A stretch of DNA of 64,000 nucleotides from CAYOEJ01 sp964403015 (GCA_964403015.1 CAYOEJ010000004.1:11118-75117); one strand, 5' to 3'. Shown: positions 43,743-53,285, counted from the stretch's first letter. Numbers and translations are program-made. The notes: generated by a model from the sequence alone, not told the origin.

Positions 43743-44750
43743 TCAGCGAGGTACCGGAACGGCACCTAGGATCGTTTCGACCACGCGATTGACCGAAAGT
43801 CCGTCCAGTTCAGCTTCCGCGTGGAGCTGGATGCGATGCGAGAGGGCGGGACCAGCGAGTGCCTTGACGTCGTCGGGGGTCACATAGCTTCTGCCGGAGA
43901 GCCAAGCCCAGGCACGCGAGACATGCAGGAGCGCGGTGGCACCACGGGGCGAAACACCCACGTGAACCGACGGAGACTCGCGCGTGGCTCGCACGAGATC
44001 GACGATGTAGCTCAGGATCGCCGGGTGAACATCAACTGTCCTGATTTCGCGCCGTGCTTGGAGGATTGTTTCGGCGTCTGCCACGGGCTGGATGTCGGCC
44101 GTGGAGAGATCCGTGGGGTCAAAGGTGCCGGCATGACGGCGCAGAACTTCGAGCTCGACGTCGCGAGGAGGTAGCGGAAGGATCATCTTCAAAAGGAATC
44201 GATCCAGCTGAGCCTCTGGGAGCGGATACGTGCCCTCGTACTCGATGGGGTTCTGGGTGGCAACTACCATGAACGGATCGGGCAGCTCGCGAGGCTCGCC
44301 ATCGACAGAGACCTGATGCTCAGCCATTGCTTCGAGGAGCGCCGCCTGGGTTTTCGGTGGCGTACGGTTAATTTCATCGGCGAGGAGAAGGTTGGTAAAC
44401 ACCGGACCGGGGCGGAACGAAAAGTCTCCGGTTGATGATTGGTATACCAGCGATCCCGTGAGGTCGCCCGGCATGAGATCGGGGGTGAACTGGACCCGCT
44501 TATTTTCAAGCGACAGGGCTCGTGCCAGCGACCGGACGAGTAGTGTCTTCGCGGTGCCAGGCACGCCCTCGAGAAGCACGTGGCCATCGCAGAGCAGCCC
44601 TATCAGCACGCCAGTGACAGCTTCTTCCTGACCTACGATTGCCTTCCCAATCTCGCCCCGCAACGCGCGGAACTTCGTGGCACTCGGCGTATGCGCCGGC
44701 GCCTCGGCATCCGGTAGCGACAGTGGTGGACGGAATGATGGATTACTCAT
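43743..44750 (-). CDS. MoxR-family AAA+ ATPase
   Basis: 335-residue chaperone-type ATPase with Walker A GVPGTAKT (62-69), Walker B LLLADEINR (121-129), sensor 1 in VATQNPIEYEGTYPLPEAQ and a C-terminal lid. MoxR proteins pair with VWA/DUF58 partners in maturation of envelope or enzyme complexes. It is overlapped by four bases with the DUF4350 gene upstream and followed immediately by DUF58. Confidence 0.94.
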   Translation of the reverse strand: MSNPSFRPPLSLPDAEAPAHTPSATKFRALRGEIGKAIVGQEEAVTGVLIGLLCDGHVLLEGVPGTAKTLLVRSLARALSLENKRVQFTPDLMPGDLTGSLVYQSSTGDFSFRPGPVFTNLLLADEINRTPPKTQAALLEAMAEHQVSVDGEPRELPDPFMVVATQNPIEYEGTYPLPEAQLDRFLLKMILPLPPRDVELEVLRRHAGTFDPTDLSTADIQPVADAETILQARREIRTVDVHPAILSYIVDLVRATRESPSVHVGVSPRGATALLHVSRAWAWLSGRSYVTPDDVKALAGPALSHRIQLHAEAELDGLSVNRVVETILGAVPVPR

Positions 44751-45850
44751 GTCAGTTCCTTCTCAAGAGCCGTCAGCTGACGGGACAGGGTGGCTAGGTC
44801 TCTTTCAGACGTGACCTCTCTAGCGTAGAGCAGGTCGAAGATTACGTTGGGTTCCGCGGCACTTGCACGCGACATTGCTTGGACCACGGAGGATGGATCC
44901 ATGTTGGGGGTAAGACCAAGCCGGGGCGCCACTCGTGAAATCATCCCCGCACGCAAGGATGCTCCCGCGTGTGCAACGTTGCGACCACGCTGGTAGAGCC
45001 GGGCGCGGCCGAGCTCTGCTTCAGCCGCAGGGACAATCACGGGCAGAGGCTCGGGAACGAGCTTTCCAAAACGACGGGACTTGTACATGGCATACCAAGC
45101 GGCGGTGAGCAATGCGGCGATTGAACCGGCGGTAAACCAAGACGGAAGAGCATCGACACTCGGCTCATTAGTCGTAGAACTCGAGGATGAGAGCCCGGCG
45201 CCATGAATCCACAACAAGGTTGGTTGAGATCCGAGAGTATGGAAGGCAAATGCGGCGTTTCCCGGAGAGGCCAGTTCGGCATTCGTGAATGTTTCCGGAG
45301 CGGTGAACAGGCTGATACGCGGATGTTCATCCGATTTGACCCAGGCGAAGCCGTTGTGGCTCGGAAAACAGCCGGACTCGTCACCCATATACACGCGGTC
45401 TACGGGACTAATTCCTTGAGCGGCCACTGCGTTGGACTCCTCGCATTGGGCGCGCACCGGATGCGAATCAGTTCCCTCAAACCGCCCATCGAATCCCCAC
45501 GCCCGAGCAGTACTGGCGTAGTCATCAGCTATCAAAACGATAGTGGCTCCACTGTCAATGAGCTGATCGACGTCGGATTGAGAAATACTATTCGACAGCT
45601 GGATGAGGACAGTTGACTGCGAATCGGCCCGCTCAATTGCCTCCTCCCACGAGTTGATCACCACCACGTCGATGCCGCGGTCGCGCAGAACCTCCGCAGT
45701 TGCACCTGCGCCATCGGGCCGGGTTGAACCTGGGGATAGCGGCTGTCCATCGTTGCGCGGGGCGAGGATAAAGATGGCGGCAAGAAGCCCGACCATCAAA
45801 ACGATGACGGCCAGAGTTTTCCCGATACGCGACGCAAGGACTTTGTTCAT
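44747..45850 (-). CDS. DUF4350 domain membrane protein
   Basis: 367 residues with helices near residues 13-30 and about 243-262. An extracellular DUF4350 region lies between them and a cytoplasmic tail contains the family stretch RFGKLVPEPLPVIVPAAEAE. It is a fixed member of the MoxR/DUF58 cluster; function unknown. It overlaps moxR by four bases. Confidence 0.85.
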   Translation of the reverse strand: MNKVLASRIGKTLAVIVLMVGLLAAIFILAPRNDGQPLSPGSTRPDGAGATAEVLRDRGIDVVVINSWEEAIERADSQSTVLIQLSNSISQSDVDQLIDSGATIVLIADDYASTARAWGFDGRFEGTDSHPVRAQCEESNAVAAQGISPVDRVYMGDESGCFPSHNGFAWVKSDEHPRISLFTAPETFTNAELASPGNAAFAFHTLGSQPTLLWIHGAGLSSSSSTTNEPSVDALPSWFTAGSIAALLTAAWYAMYKSRRFGKLVPEPLPVIVPAAEAELGRARLYQRGRNVAHAGASLRAGMISRVAPRLGLTPNMDPSSVVQAMSRASAAEPNVIFDLLYAREVTSERDLATLSRQLTALEKELT

Positions 45851-45855
45851 GAGCG

Positions 45856-45903
45856 CACCACCATCATGAACGCACCAAGCACCACCATCATGAACGCACC
45901 AAG
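45856..45903. repeat. Perfect 24-bp tandem duplication at the DUF4129/DUF4350 junction
   Basis: The same 24 bases occur at 45856-45879 and 45880-45903. The second copy covers the end of the DUF4129 gene including its stop; the first copy fills the 37-base spacer. It looks like a recent slippage duplication that left the gene end unchanged. Confidence 0.85.
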
Positions 45904-46553
45904 TCGTCGGCTGCGATGCGAGCTCGCGCTGGAAGCTTCGACATGGTTTCTTGCAACGCTCTGGTTACGCCTAGCGCCTCGTCGTTCGCCTGCGCATCCG
46001 AGTAGTAGATCCCGTTGAACCACTGTGCGGATGGGTAGAACAGGTGGCCCGCTTTACTTACAGTGGTACCTTCAACGGCAGCCTCATACGCCGTCATCCC
46101 GGGACGCACCACGATGTACCCGCGCTCGTCCAAGAGCCGAATAACCCCGCGGTACCGCTCGACCACGGCAAGGTTCTTATCGCCGCGTCGAACCGCGTCG
46201 TCGGCGGAAGCAAAGAGCTCCTTTGACGTTCGCACGTCGTCGAACAGGGGCTGCAGAGACTGCTTGACCGCTCCTCGCTGGGTGCGCCCGCGAGAACCTA
46301 GGCGAGCGAGAAGGAATACCGCGAGAGCCACGAGTGCGATGACGATCGTAATGACGACGAATCGCATGAAGGTTGACGAACCATCGAAGGCCGGAATAAT
46401 GTCCGCCAGCCGATCGAATAACCAATTCACTATGCGTTCGAGGAGACCCGGCGAATCGTTGTACTTCGCCTTAGATAGCTCCGATTCTGCCCACTGCTGC
46501 GCTTGATCCGCGTCGGGGGTGAGCGGTGCTCCGCTAACCATTGGCTGCCTCAT
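45888..46553 (-). CDS. DUF4129 domain membrane protein
   Basis: 221 residues with one clear helix (about 64-86) and a cytoplasmic DUF4129 domain (about 115-215, including RYRGVIRLLDERGY and PGMTAYE). ATG 46553 has AGGAG seven bases upstream and overlaps the preceding gene by 20 bases; ATG 46541 is an alternative. It belongs to the MoxR/DUF58 module, function unknown. Confidence 0.82.
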   Translation of the reverse strand: MRQPMVSGAPLTPDADQAQQWAESELSKAKYNDSPGLLERIVNWLFDRLADIIPAFDGSSTFMRFVVITIVIALVALAVFLLARLGSRGRTQRGAVKQSLQPLFDDVRTSKELFASADDAVRRGDKNLAVVERYRGVIRLLDERGYIVVRPGMTAYEAAVEGTTVSKAGHLFYPSAQWFNGIYYSDAQANDEALGVTRALQETMSKLPARARIAADDLVRS

Positions 46554-48038
46554 AGAGGAGCTCCTGATGGAAGTTCTCTCGCTTGAAACGCATATTGACG
46601 TACACCACGTTGACGAGTGTGGTCAGGAGAGGAGTGATGAACACGCTGAGCAATGCGGGAACCATCACCGCAACAGCGATTGCTCCCGCGGCGATCGTGC
46701 CGTTATCCAAGGTACCAAGCGCGCTGAGCAGTGCGCTCGCGAGGAAGAACCACGCGAAGGAAATGACCCAAGCGATCACGACGACGGACAGGATCGTTCC
46801 GAGCATATAAGCGAGGGAGCCTTTGGTAAGCGTCCAAGAACGACGGATCGCGCGAATCGGGCCGATATCTTCGGCGATCATTGCGGGCAGGGACGGTACG
46901 AACCGTGCAAGGATGGCCGCCGCGACCAGCGCACCGATGAGAACAAAAATCAGTACCAAGGCAAGCACGCCCATGAAGGACTCGGGCTGGAAGTTCGCGC
47001 CGGAGAAGAACGCGACCATAATGAGCCCGAACACCATCATGGCGACGAATGAGATGAGCATCCAAATGATGGTCAGACCGACGAGGCGAAGGCTGAATAT
47101 TCCCAGCTTCTTAGATGCGAGAGAGAAGGTTTCACGAAGGGTAATCTTACGGCCACGAATGGCAGCGAGTACGACTCGCGTACCCGCAAGAGACATGATG
47201 GTGGCGCTGACGATGGACAGCACGATGGTGACGATACTTGCAATACCTGACGACCCGACCGCGCGGATCGAGTCATCAGAAATATAGATTTCGCCATACA
47301 AGGCTGTGAGCCCTGCGGTGATGACGCCAGCAACGAGCGAGACGATCATGGGGAAGACGATGAGCGCCACGGGGTTGAACTTCAGCAGTCGCAGCGTTGC
47401 ATCAAGTGTGTCGCCCACGCTCAGAGGTCGCATGGGGATGACCGTTCGGTGGCCCGGCGTGCGTGCCACGGTCTGGTCGCTGGCTTCGCCATATTGGCCG
47501 TACGACGACGGTGCTACCTGACCGTAGGGCTGGCCGTACTGTGACTGATCCGGCTCGCCATATTGTGAGCCATACGAGGGCTGGTCTGGCTGGCCATATT
47601 GGGAACCGTACTGAGGTTGACCCGGCTCGCCGTATTGTGGCCCGCTGTACTGGTACGGCACGTTCGACCCGTATTGNNNNNNNNNNNNNNNNNNNNNNNN
47701 NNNNNNNNNNNNNNNNNNNNNNNNNNNNNNNNNNNNNNNNNNNNNNNNNNNNNNNNNNNNNNNNNNNNNNNNNNNNCCGGCTCGCCGTATTGTGGCCCGC
47801 TGTACTGGTACGGCACGTTCGACCCGTATTGTGACTGTCCGTATTGGGAGCCGTACTGTGACTGACTTGGCTGACCATACTGCGAGCCCCGATCGTCGTC
47901 GGCCCATCCTGCGCTGGGTTGCCACGAGGTTTGTGGTTCCCAAGAGCCGCCAGAATCGTGCTCGCTCGACGATTCTCCTGCGGAACCAGAACCGTCTGCC
48001 GGCGGGGAGAACTTGTCGTTGTCATGAGGGGTGGACAT
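46534..48038 (-). CDS. Membrane protein with Tyr/Gln/Pro-rich repeat tail, split by an assembly gap
   Basis: The ATG at 48038 (AAAGGA upstream) opens a hydrophilic N-terminus with many QYGxPxQ-type repeats (QYGSQYGQPDQPSYG and similar). A domain like the membrane part of glycerophosphoryl diester phosphodiesterases follows, with about six helices (PLSVGDTLDATLRLLKFNP onward). No phosphodiesterase catalytic domain is present. The 100 N at 47677-47776 fall in the repeat. Exact 55-bp copies on both sides suggest a false gap; collapsing them gives an intact 449-residue frame. It heads the module divergently from mtrA. Confidence 0.85.
47677..47776. other. Assembly gap of 100 N, probably artefactual
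   Basis: 47622-47676 and 47777-47831 are identical over 55 bases and each ends exactly at the gap edge, as expected for two contigs overlapping by one k-mer. See the finding for the frame test. Confidence 0.95.
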
Positions 48039-48140
48039 CGGGCGTCCTTTCTTCGGCCAGCTGCCGTACACGGCATCGATGGAAGCCACATTACCGGAGG
48101 TCGTCGTTTCCTTACGGTAGCGTGAGGTCTCATCAGTTAT

Positions 48141-48156
48141 GGTAAAGCGGTAAAGT
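48141..48156 (+). promoter_or_regulatory. Tandem GGTAAAG direct repeat upstream of mtrA
   Basis: GGTAAAGC (48141-48148) is followed directly by GGTAAAGT (48149-48156), an 8-bp-period direct repeat 37 bases before the mtrA start in the divergent mtrA/membrane-protein interval. OmpR-family regulators bind direct repeats, so an autoregulatory MtrA site is a fair guess, not proven. The second copy also looks like a -10 (TAAAGT). Confidence 0.45.
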
Positions 48157-48192
48157 AAGCATCGACGGCACTTCTCAGATTTAGGAATAGGC

Positions 48193-48867
48193 ATGCGAGT
48201 TCTAGTTGTTGACGACGATCCAAGTATTTCTGAAATGATTGCAATCCTCCTTGAATCGGAGGGTTATGAAGTGTCTGTATGCGCCAATGGTTCCAACGTT
48301 CTGCCGCTATTCCGTGCGGAGCATCCAGATTTGGTGCTTCTTGACGTTATGCTCCCAGGTCTTGATGGGGTCTCGGTTTGCCGCCAGCTTCGCGACGAGT
48401 CGGACGTGCCGATCATCATGATGAGCGCGAAGACGGACTCCGTGGACGTGATCGCCGGCCTCGAAGCTGGCGCCGATGACTACGTGACCAAGCCGTTTGA
48501 AAACTCCGTGCTGCTGGCCCGCGTCAAGGTCCGCCTGCGTCGTCAGGAAAACGAATCCGAAGTCATCAAGGTTGCAGATCTGTCCATCGATCTGAAGGCT
48601 CACGAAGTCAAGCGTGGGGAGGAGTCCCTGCATTTGACTCCACTTGAGTTCGATTTGCTGACTGTTCTTGCCCGCAAGCCGTATCAAGTTTTCTCCCGCG
48701 AGGAGCTCCTCGAGCAGGTGTGGGGTTACCGTCATTCAGCAGACACGCGCCTTGTCAACGTCCATATTCAGCGCTTGCGTTCAAAGGTTGAGAAGGATCC
48801 CGAGAACCCGGAGGTTGTTCTTACCGTCCGCGGTGTGGGATACCGTGCCGGAGCAGTTAAAGAGTGA
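48193..48867 (+). CDS. mtrA: Response regulator MtrA
   Basis: 224-residue OmpR-family regulator of cell-wall hydrolases, division and osmotic response in actinobacteria. The receiver has D7-D9 and phospho-acceptor D51 (LVLLDVMLPGLDG), with K in VTKPF. The winged helix includes EEVWGYRH-like EQVWGYRHSADTRLVNVHI. The mtrA-mtrB-lpqB order identifies it. Its stop overlaps mtrB by four bases (GTGA). Confidence 0.96.
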   Translation: MRVLVVDDDPSISEMIAILLESEGYEVSVCANGSNVLPLFRAEHPDLVLLDVMLPGLDGVSVCRQLRDESDVPIIMMSAKTDSVDVIAGLEAGADDYVTKPFENSVLLARVKVRLRRQENESEVIKVADLSIDLKAHEVKRGEESLHLTPLEFDLLTVLARKPYQVFSREELLEQVWGYRHSADTRLVNVHIQRLRSKVEKDPENPEVVLTVRGVGYRAGAVKE

Positions 48868-50627
48868 CCGAGCGCGCTGCCGAGGTTGACAAGGCGTCCA
48901 CGCACAACAGGCCCGGAGTCTTCGAGACACTTGCCCAGCGCACCGATCAGCTACGGCGCCGCTGGCAGTCATCGCTGAGCCTGCGCACGATTGCCATCAT
49001 CCTTATCGGCGGGATTGGGGCCATTGCCATTACGGCTACGGCGATTGTCTCCCAGATTAAGGACGCAGTTTTTGAACAAACGGTGCAAACGAATATTGAA
49101 CAGTTTGCGACCGACGCCGCCGTGGCCCAAGAAAGCTTCGGCATTTCGACATCACCCACGGTGGGGCAAGCGCAGCTGGTAGCGGTTCAGATTGTGTCCG
49201 GGATGTATGACCCTTCGAGCGGACTGATAGGCGCGGTACTCATTCGCAGCCCCGATCAGGCGCCGAATGTATCGCAAATTCTTGAACCCGCAACGGCATC
49301 AGCTACACGGGTTCGCTCGCTTGTCACCAACGAACTCCGGGAAACGACGCGGAACGACGGCGACATCGCTTGGCAGTCGGTTGCGGTTCCTAACAACGAT
49401 GGCGGAAGCGACCCCGGCGTTGTCATTGGTACGACCATTCGTATCCCCGGCTCCGGTATGTATGAGCTATACGCGGCTTACACGCTCGAAAGCCAAGAGC
49501 AGCTGCTGGGCGCTACTTTCCGTGCCCTCGCGCTCTCTGTGGTTGGACTTCTTGTGCTCTTGGGTCTCATTTCCTGGATCGTCATGAGACTCGTTCTTCG
49601 TCCTATTCGCGAAGCCTCACTGAATGCCCAACACCTAGCCGACGGCGAGTTCCACAGTCGCATGGAAGTGCGCGGTTCGGACGAACTGGCCCAGTTGGGG
49701 GAGTCGTTTAACCAAATGGCGGCCTCGCTTGAGGACCAGTTCACACGCATGCAGCGCATGTCGAAGGTTCAAACAGACTTCGTCTCGGCTGTTTCTCACG
49801 AGCTCCGCTCGCCGGTTACCACCATTCGCATGGCGGGGCAGCTCATTTACGACAAGCGCGAAGAGCTACCGCCGGCGCTTAAACGAAGTGCTGAACTGCA
49901 GCACAGTCAGCTCATCAACCTTGACACCATGCTGTCGGACCTCCTTGAGATTTCGCGCTACGACGCTGGTGGCATGTCCCTAGCCACTGAAGAGGAAGAG
50001 ATCGCGCAGATCGTCAAGGACGTTATCAAGTTCGCCGAGCCCCTTGCCGTCGACAACGGAGTGGTGGTGACCTTCGAAGAAATTGGAGACACGATTGCAC
50101 ACGTTGAACCGCGCCGCGTTGAACGTATTGTGCGCAATCTTGTTGTTAATGCACTAGAACACGCCGATGGTAAGCCGGTCCATGTCACTGTCAAAGGCGG
50201 GCGTGATGCCGTGGCAATTAGCGTTCAGGACCGCGGAATTGGTCTGAGCGAAGAGCAGGCCGAGCACGTATTTGATCGTTTTTGGAGAGCGGATTCTTCG
50301 CGTGTTCGCAAGTCCGGCGGCACGGGCCTTGGACTCACGATTGCCCGGGAGGACGCACAAATTCACGGCGGAACTCTCGAAGCAATTGGCGAACTCGGTG
50401 TGGGATCCACATTCCTCGCCACACTCCCGCGCGAGCCCGGCCAATCGTTTTCTCGTCCACTCTCACTGGAGGTCTTGCGGCCGGTGGAGATTCCGGAAAC
50501 GGAGAGTCCGCCCGTCGTCGTCGATAGTGATCCGGACTTGGATCTTCACGCAGCACCGCAACTTCAGGTTGACTCGGGCGCTGCGACCGGGTCAACTCCA
50601 GCTACCAATATGGAGGGTGCGCGATGA
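48864..50627 (+). CDS. mtrB: Sensor histidine kinase MtrB
   Basis: 587 residues with helices at about 42-63 and 222-243, an extracellular sensor between them, HAMP (about 241-300), phospho-acceptor H312 (SHELRSPVTT) and a HATPase domain (NALEHADG, DRGIGLSEEQ, GTGLGLTIA). A disordered acidic tail of about 60 residues follows. It phosphorylates MtrA and is coupled by overlap to mtrA and to lpqB (ATGA). Confidence 0.95.
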   Translation: MTERAAEVDKASTHNRPGVFETLAQRTDQLRRRWQSSLSLRTIAIILIGGIGAIAITATAIVSQIKDAVFEQTVQTNIEQFATDAAVAQESFGISTSPTVGQAQLVAVQIVSGMYDPSSGLIGAVLIRSPDQAPNVSQILEPATASATRVRSLVTNELRETTRNDGDIAWQSVAVPNNDGGSDPGVVIGTTIRIPGSGMYELYAAYTLESQEQLLGATFRALALSVVGLLVLLGLISWIVMRLVLRPIREASLNAQHLADGEFHSRMEVRGSDELAQLGESFNQMAASLEDQFTRMQRMSKVQTDFVSAVSHELRSPVTTIRMAGQLIYDKREELPPALKRSAELQHSQLINLDTMLSDLLEISRYDAGGMSLATEEEEIAQIVKDVIKFAEPLAVDNGVVVTFEEIGDTIAHVEPRRVERIVRNLVVNALEHADGKPVHVTVKGGRDAVAISVQDRGIGLSEEQAEHVFDRFWRADSSRVRKSGGTGLGLTIAREDAQIHGGTLEAIGELGVGSTFLATLPREPGQSFSRPLSLEVLRPVEIPETESPPVVVDSDPDLDLHAAPQLQVDSGAATGSTPATNMEGAR

Positions 50628-52309
50628 GATCTCGGCTCGTAACCCTACTCGCCATTCTCGGGCTTCTCTTGAGTGCCTGTGCCGGGCTTCCACAGTCAGG
50701 CCCGCCGAACGCGGTTGAGAGACCTCAACAGGAGGACGGCGGAATCGTGCTCGATCCCAAGGGCCCAACGCCGGGAGCGTCTCCGAAGGATATTGTTCGC
50801 GGATTTTTGCTGGCCTCGAGTGCAGGGCAGACCGACGACTTTTCGGTGGCCCGTCAATTCCTTGCTCCTGAAGCCGCCGCAACCTGGAACCCCACCACCC
50901 AAGTTCGGATCTATCCCACCAGCCAGACAGAGTCGATCTCCCAGACCCGCAGCGGTGCTATCCGCATCTCCGCTGCAGCCCTCGCATCCATTGACGAAAA
51001 CGGTCGGTACACCACCGCTGCGTCGGACGCGGTCATATCCTCGGAATTCTCGTTGGTTCGGGTAGCTGGAGGGGACTGGCGCATCGCCGTCTTGGATGAC
51101 GGCGTGATCATGCCTGATTCTCTTTTCCAGAGCTTGTATACGGAGTCGACCCTTTACTTCCTCACCTCCGATCAGTCTGCGTTCGTACCCGATGTTCGCT
51201 GGTATCCGCGCAATAGGGCTGTCACCTTGATGTCGCAAGGGATAGTTGCCGGCCCGCCGTCGTGGCTTGCCGGGGCAGTGCATACGCACCTGCCCACGGG
51301 AACGACACTAGAGAACCCGGTTGTTGACGTCACTGACGGGCTTGCAACCGTGGATCTGTCTGCGGAGGTAACCTCGCTGGCGGAGTCGGACATCGCCCTG
51401 CTGTACGCACAATTTGAGCGGACTCTTACTGGTAACAGGAGTGTTCGTGGTGTTGCGCTGACCAGTGGGGGAGCAGAGCTGCCTCCACCGAACCGAGTTG
51501 AGATTCCGTCCTACCCGTATTCAACCTACAGTTTGAGCATGCTCGATGACGGCCGCCCGGCGGTGCTGACGGGTGATACCGTCGAGCTGAATGTGGCGGG
51601 GGCTGCGATACAAAGCCTCGATCTGGAAACGATCGCCGTTGGCTATACCGAACCTGTGAGACAAGCCATCGCGTTGCCGGCAAATCGGGACACTCTCTAT
51701 CGTGTGGTGTATGAGGACGGCTCAGTGAGCACGCTGCACAGAGGGGATAATCTGGTCGACCCGACCGTGGATCAGTACTCGTGGGCGTGGACTTCTGATA
51801 GGTCCAATTCGCGCGGGTTTGTTGCCGTTAACGAAGAGACCGGCGAGGACGTCGCCATTGCTGCCGATTGGTTATCCGGCATGGAGGTCTTAAACGTTGC
51901 TGTTTCACGCGAGGGCGCGCGCATGGTGGTCGTCACGAGCCGTGACGGCGCCGCGAGTCTTCTCGTGACTGCCATCGAGCGTGATGGCAATGGTAGGCCG
52001 GTTGCCGTGGGCGATCCGTTACGTTTCGGCCACCGCCTTTCCGAGATCCGGGATGTCTCATGGATCTCAGACTCACACGTGATTCTTATCGGAAAGACAG
52101 CCACGGGTTCGGATTTCGGCCTTTATGACGTAACCATCGGATCGTCGATGCAAAGCGTGAATTCGGTGGAGAACATGGTCACTGTGACCTCGGGTCGTGG
52201 CATGGAGTCCGTGGTTCTTGAGACCGAGGACGGAACGCTATTTGGGTACGACGCCGGTGGGTGGCGAATCCTGACATCGAACGTTACTTCGCCAGCCTAT
52301 CCAGGCTAA
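50624..52309 (+). CDS. lpqB: Lipoprotein LpqB
   Basis: 561-residue lipoprotein with lipobox LLSAC (Cys19). A GerMN-like domain lies in the middle (about 185-290) and a beta-propeller-like C-terminal domain follows. LpqB is the accessory partner of MtrB and modulates its activity in mycobacteria. Overlap with mtrB makes the three genes one translational unit. Confidence 0.93.
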   Translation: MRSRLVTLLAILGLLLSACAGLPQSGPPNAVERPQQEDGGIVLDPKGPTPGASPKDIVRGFLLASSAGQTDDFSVARQFLAPEAAATWNPTTQVRIYPTSQTESISQTRSGAIRISAAALASIDENGRYTTAASDAVISSEFSLVRVAGGDWRIAVLDDGVIMPDSLFQSLYTESTLYFLTSDQSAFVPDVRWYPRNRAVTLMSQGIVAGPPSWLAGAVHTHLPTGTTLENPVVDVTDGLATVDLSAEVTSLAESDIALLYAQFERTLTGNRSVRGVALTSGGAELPPPNRVEIPSYPYSTYSLSMLDDGRPAVLTGDTVELNVAGAAIQSLDLETIAVGYTEPVRQAIALPANRDTLYRVVYEDGSVSTLHRGDNLVDPTVDQYSWAWTSDRSNSRGFVAVNEETGEDVAIAADWLSGMEVLNVAVSREGARMVVVTSRDGAASLLVTAIERDGNGRPVAVGDPLRFGHRLSEIRDVSWISDSHVILIGKTATGSDFGLYDVTIGSSMQSVNSVENMVTVTSGRGMESVVLETEDGTLFGYDAGGWRILTSNVTSPAYPG

Positions 52310-52397
52310 TAATCCACATTCTCCTAGAATGCTTCGCGCATCCACGTCCTTCTAGGCTGGGGCCCGGCGGTTTTGTGGCTTGGCTTTGATATGAGCC

Positions 52398-53108
52398 ATG
52401 GGTGCCATTCAACAACTTCTTGACGTGGTTTTTCCGCGTTGGTGCGCGGGCTGCGGCGCGTGGGATGAGCACCTGTGTGCTGACTGTGCAGCGGTGATCG
52501 GCACCGAGTTCCAGCGGGTGGACTCGGGAGCGCCGTATCTGCGCGAGGTTGATTTCGAAGGGGGAGAGGACCTCTCAGCTTTCCCCGTATACGCACTTGC
52601 CCCGTATTCGGGTTCGACATCCCGGGCAATCGTCCGCTGGAAGAACAACGTCGATGCTGGCTTAGATCAGGCGATGCTTAACGTGTGGGGTGCGGCTGTG
52701 AGCGAGCTTGATTTCTGGACGGCATTTCCGGCCGCCGGTGAGGCTATCGCCGCGATTCCGGTACCGTCGGCCGGTCGCCGCAAGCACGAGGGGCGCTTCG
52801 TCGCCGGATCCTTGGCGGCGGAAGTCGTTGCCCGGGCGGGGGTAAGACGGATGCAGCTTAGGGACACGCTTAAAGTGCGACGAGCCTTGCCTCTGCCGCG
52901 ACAAGCTCCCCAGCGGAACCTCTGGCGTCGTGCTCAAAAGGCACGAGCTGCGTACGCGACTGGGGACTGTGGCGGACTCGATGCCATCCTCGTAGACGAC
53001 GTGTTGACCTCGGGTGCAACCCTTTCCGGCGCCGCGCGGGCAGTGAGCGACAGCGGCGGAAGAGTTATCGGAGCACTCGTTATCGCTCATACCGAAAATC
53101 CACGGTAG
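52398..53108 (+). CDS. ComF-type phosphoribosyltransferase
   Basis: 236 residues: an N-terminal zinc-finger-like region (WCAGCGAWDEHLCADC) and a type I PRTase domain with the PRPP loop AILVDDVLTSGATLSG near the C-terminus. In naturally competent bacteria ComF aids DNA uptake. In actinobacteria this gene sits conserved between lpqB and hpf without evidence of competence. Confidence 0.9.
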   Translation: MGAIQQLLDVVFPRWCAGCGAWDEHLCADCAAVIGTEFQRVDSGAPYLREVDFEGGEDLSAFPVYALAPYSGSTSRAIVRWKNNVDAGLDQAMLNVWGAAVSELDFWTAFPAAGEAIAAIPVPSAGRRKHEGRFVAGSLAAEVVARAGVRRMQLRDTLKVRRALPLPRQAPQRNLWRRAQKARAAYATGDCGGLDAILVDDVLTSGATLSGAARAVSDSGGRVIGALVIAHTENPR

Positions 53109-53146
53109 TTTCGTGTTCCAGACCACATTTGCAGACGCAATACGGC

Positions 53147-53285
53147 TATAATAAATGCATCGACAAAACTTCCCAGAAGGTTGATTTTCCAGCGTATTTC
53201 CGCTGGTCAGCATATTGGAACAGGGGGTGGTGAGTTTAAGCTCGCCACAGCGAGCGTGTAGTCCCAATGGGGCGAGTACGCCCCA
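53147..53285 (+). promoter_or_regulatory. Structured leader upstream of hpf
   Basis: TATAAT (53147-53152) is a perfect -10 hexamer without a clear -35. Between it and the ribosome site lie three short perfect hairpins: 53189-53194 with 53201-53206, 53240-53245 with 53250-53255, and 53268-53274 with 53279-53285. No known riboswitch family is recognised. Confidence 0.5.

Noticed and set aside
46519..47052. A 177-codon plus-strand frame opposite the repeat-tailed membrane protein
   Set aside because: Antisense shadow rich in Glu/Asp/Arg/His; the minus strand encodes a coherent multi-helix membrane domain.
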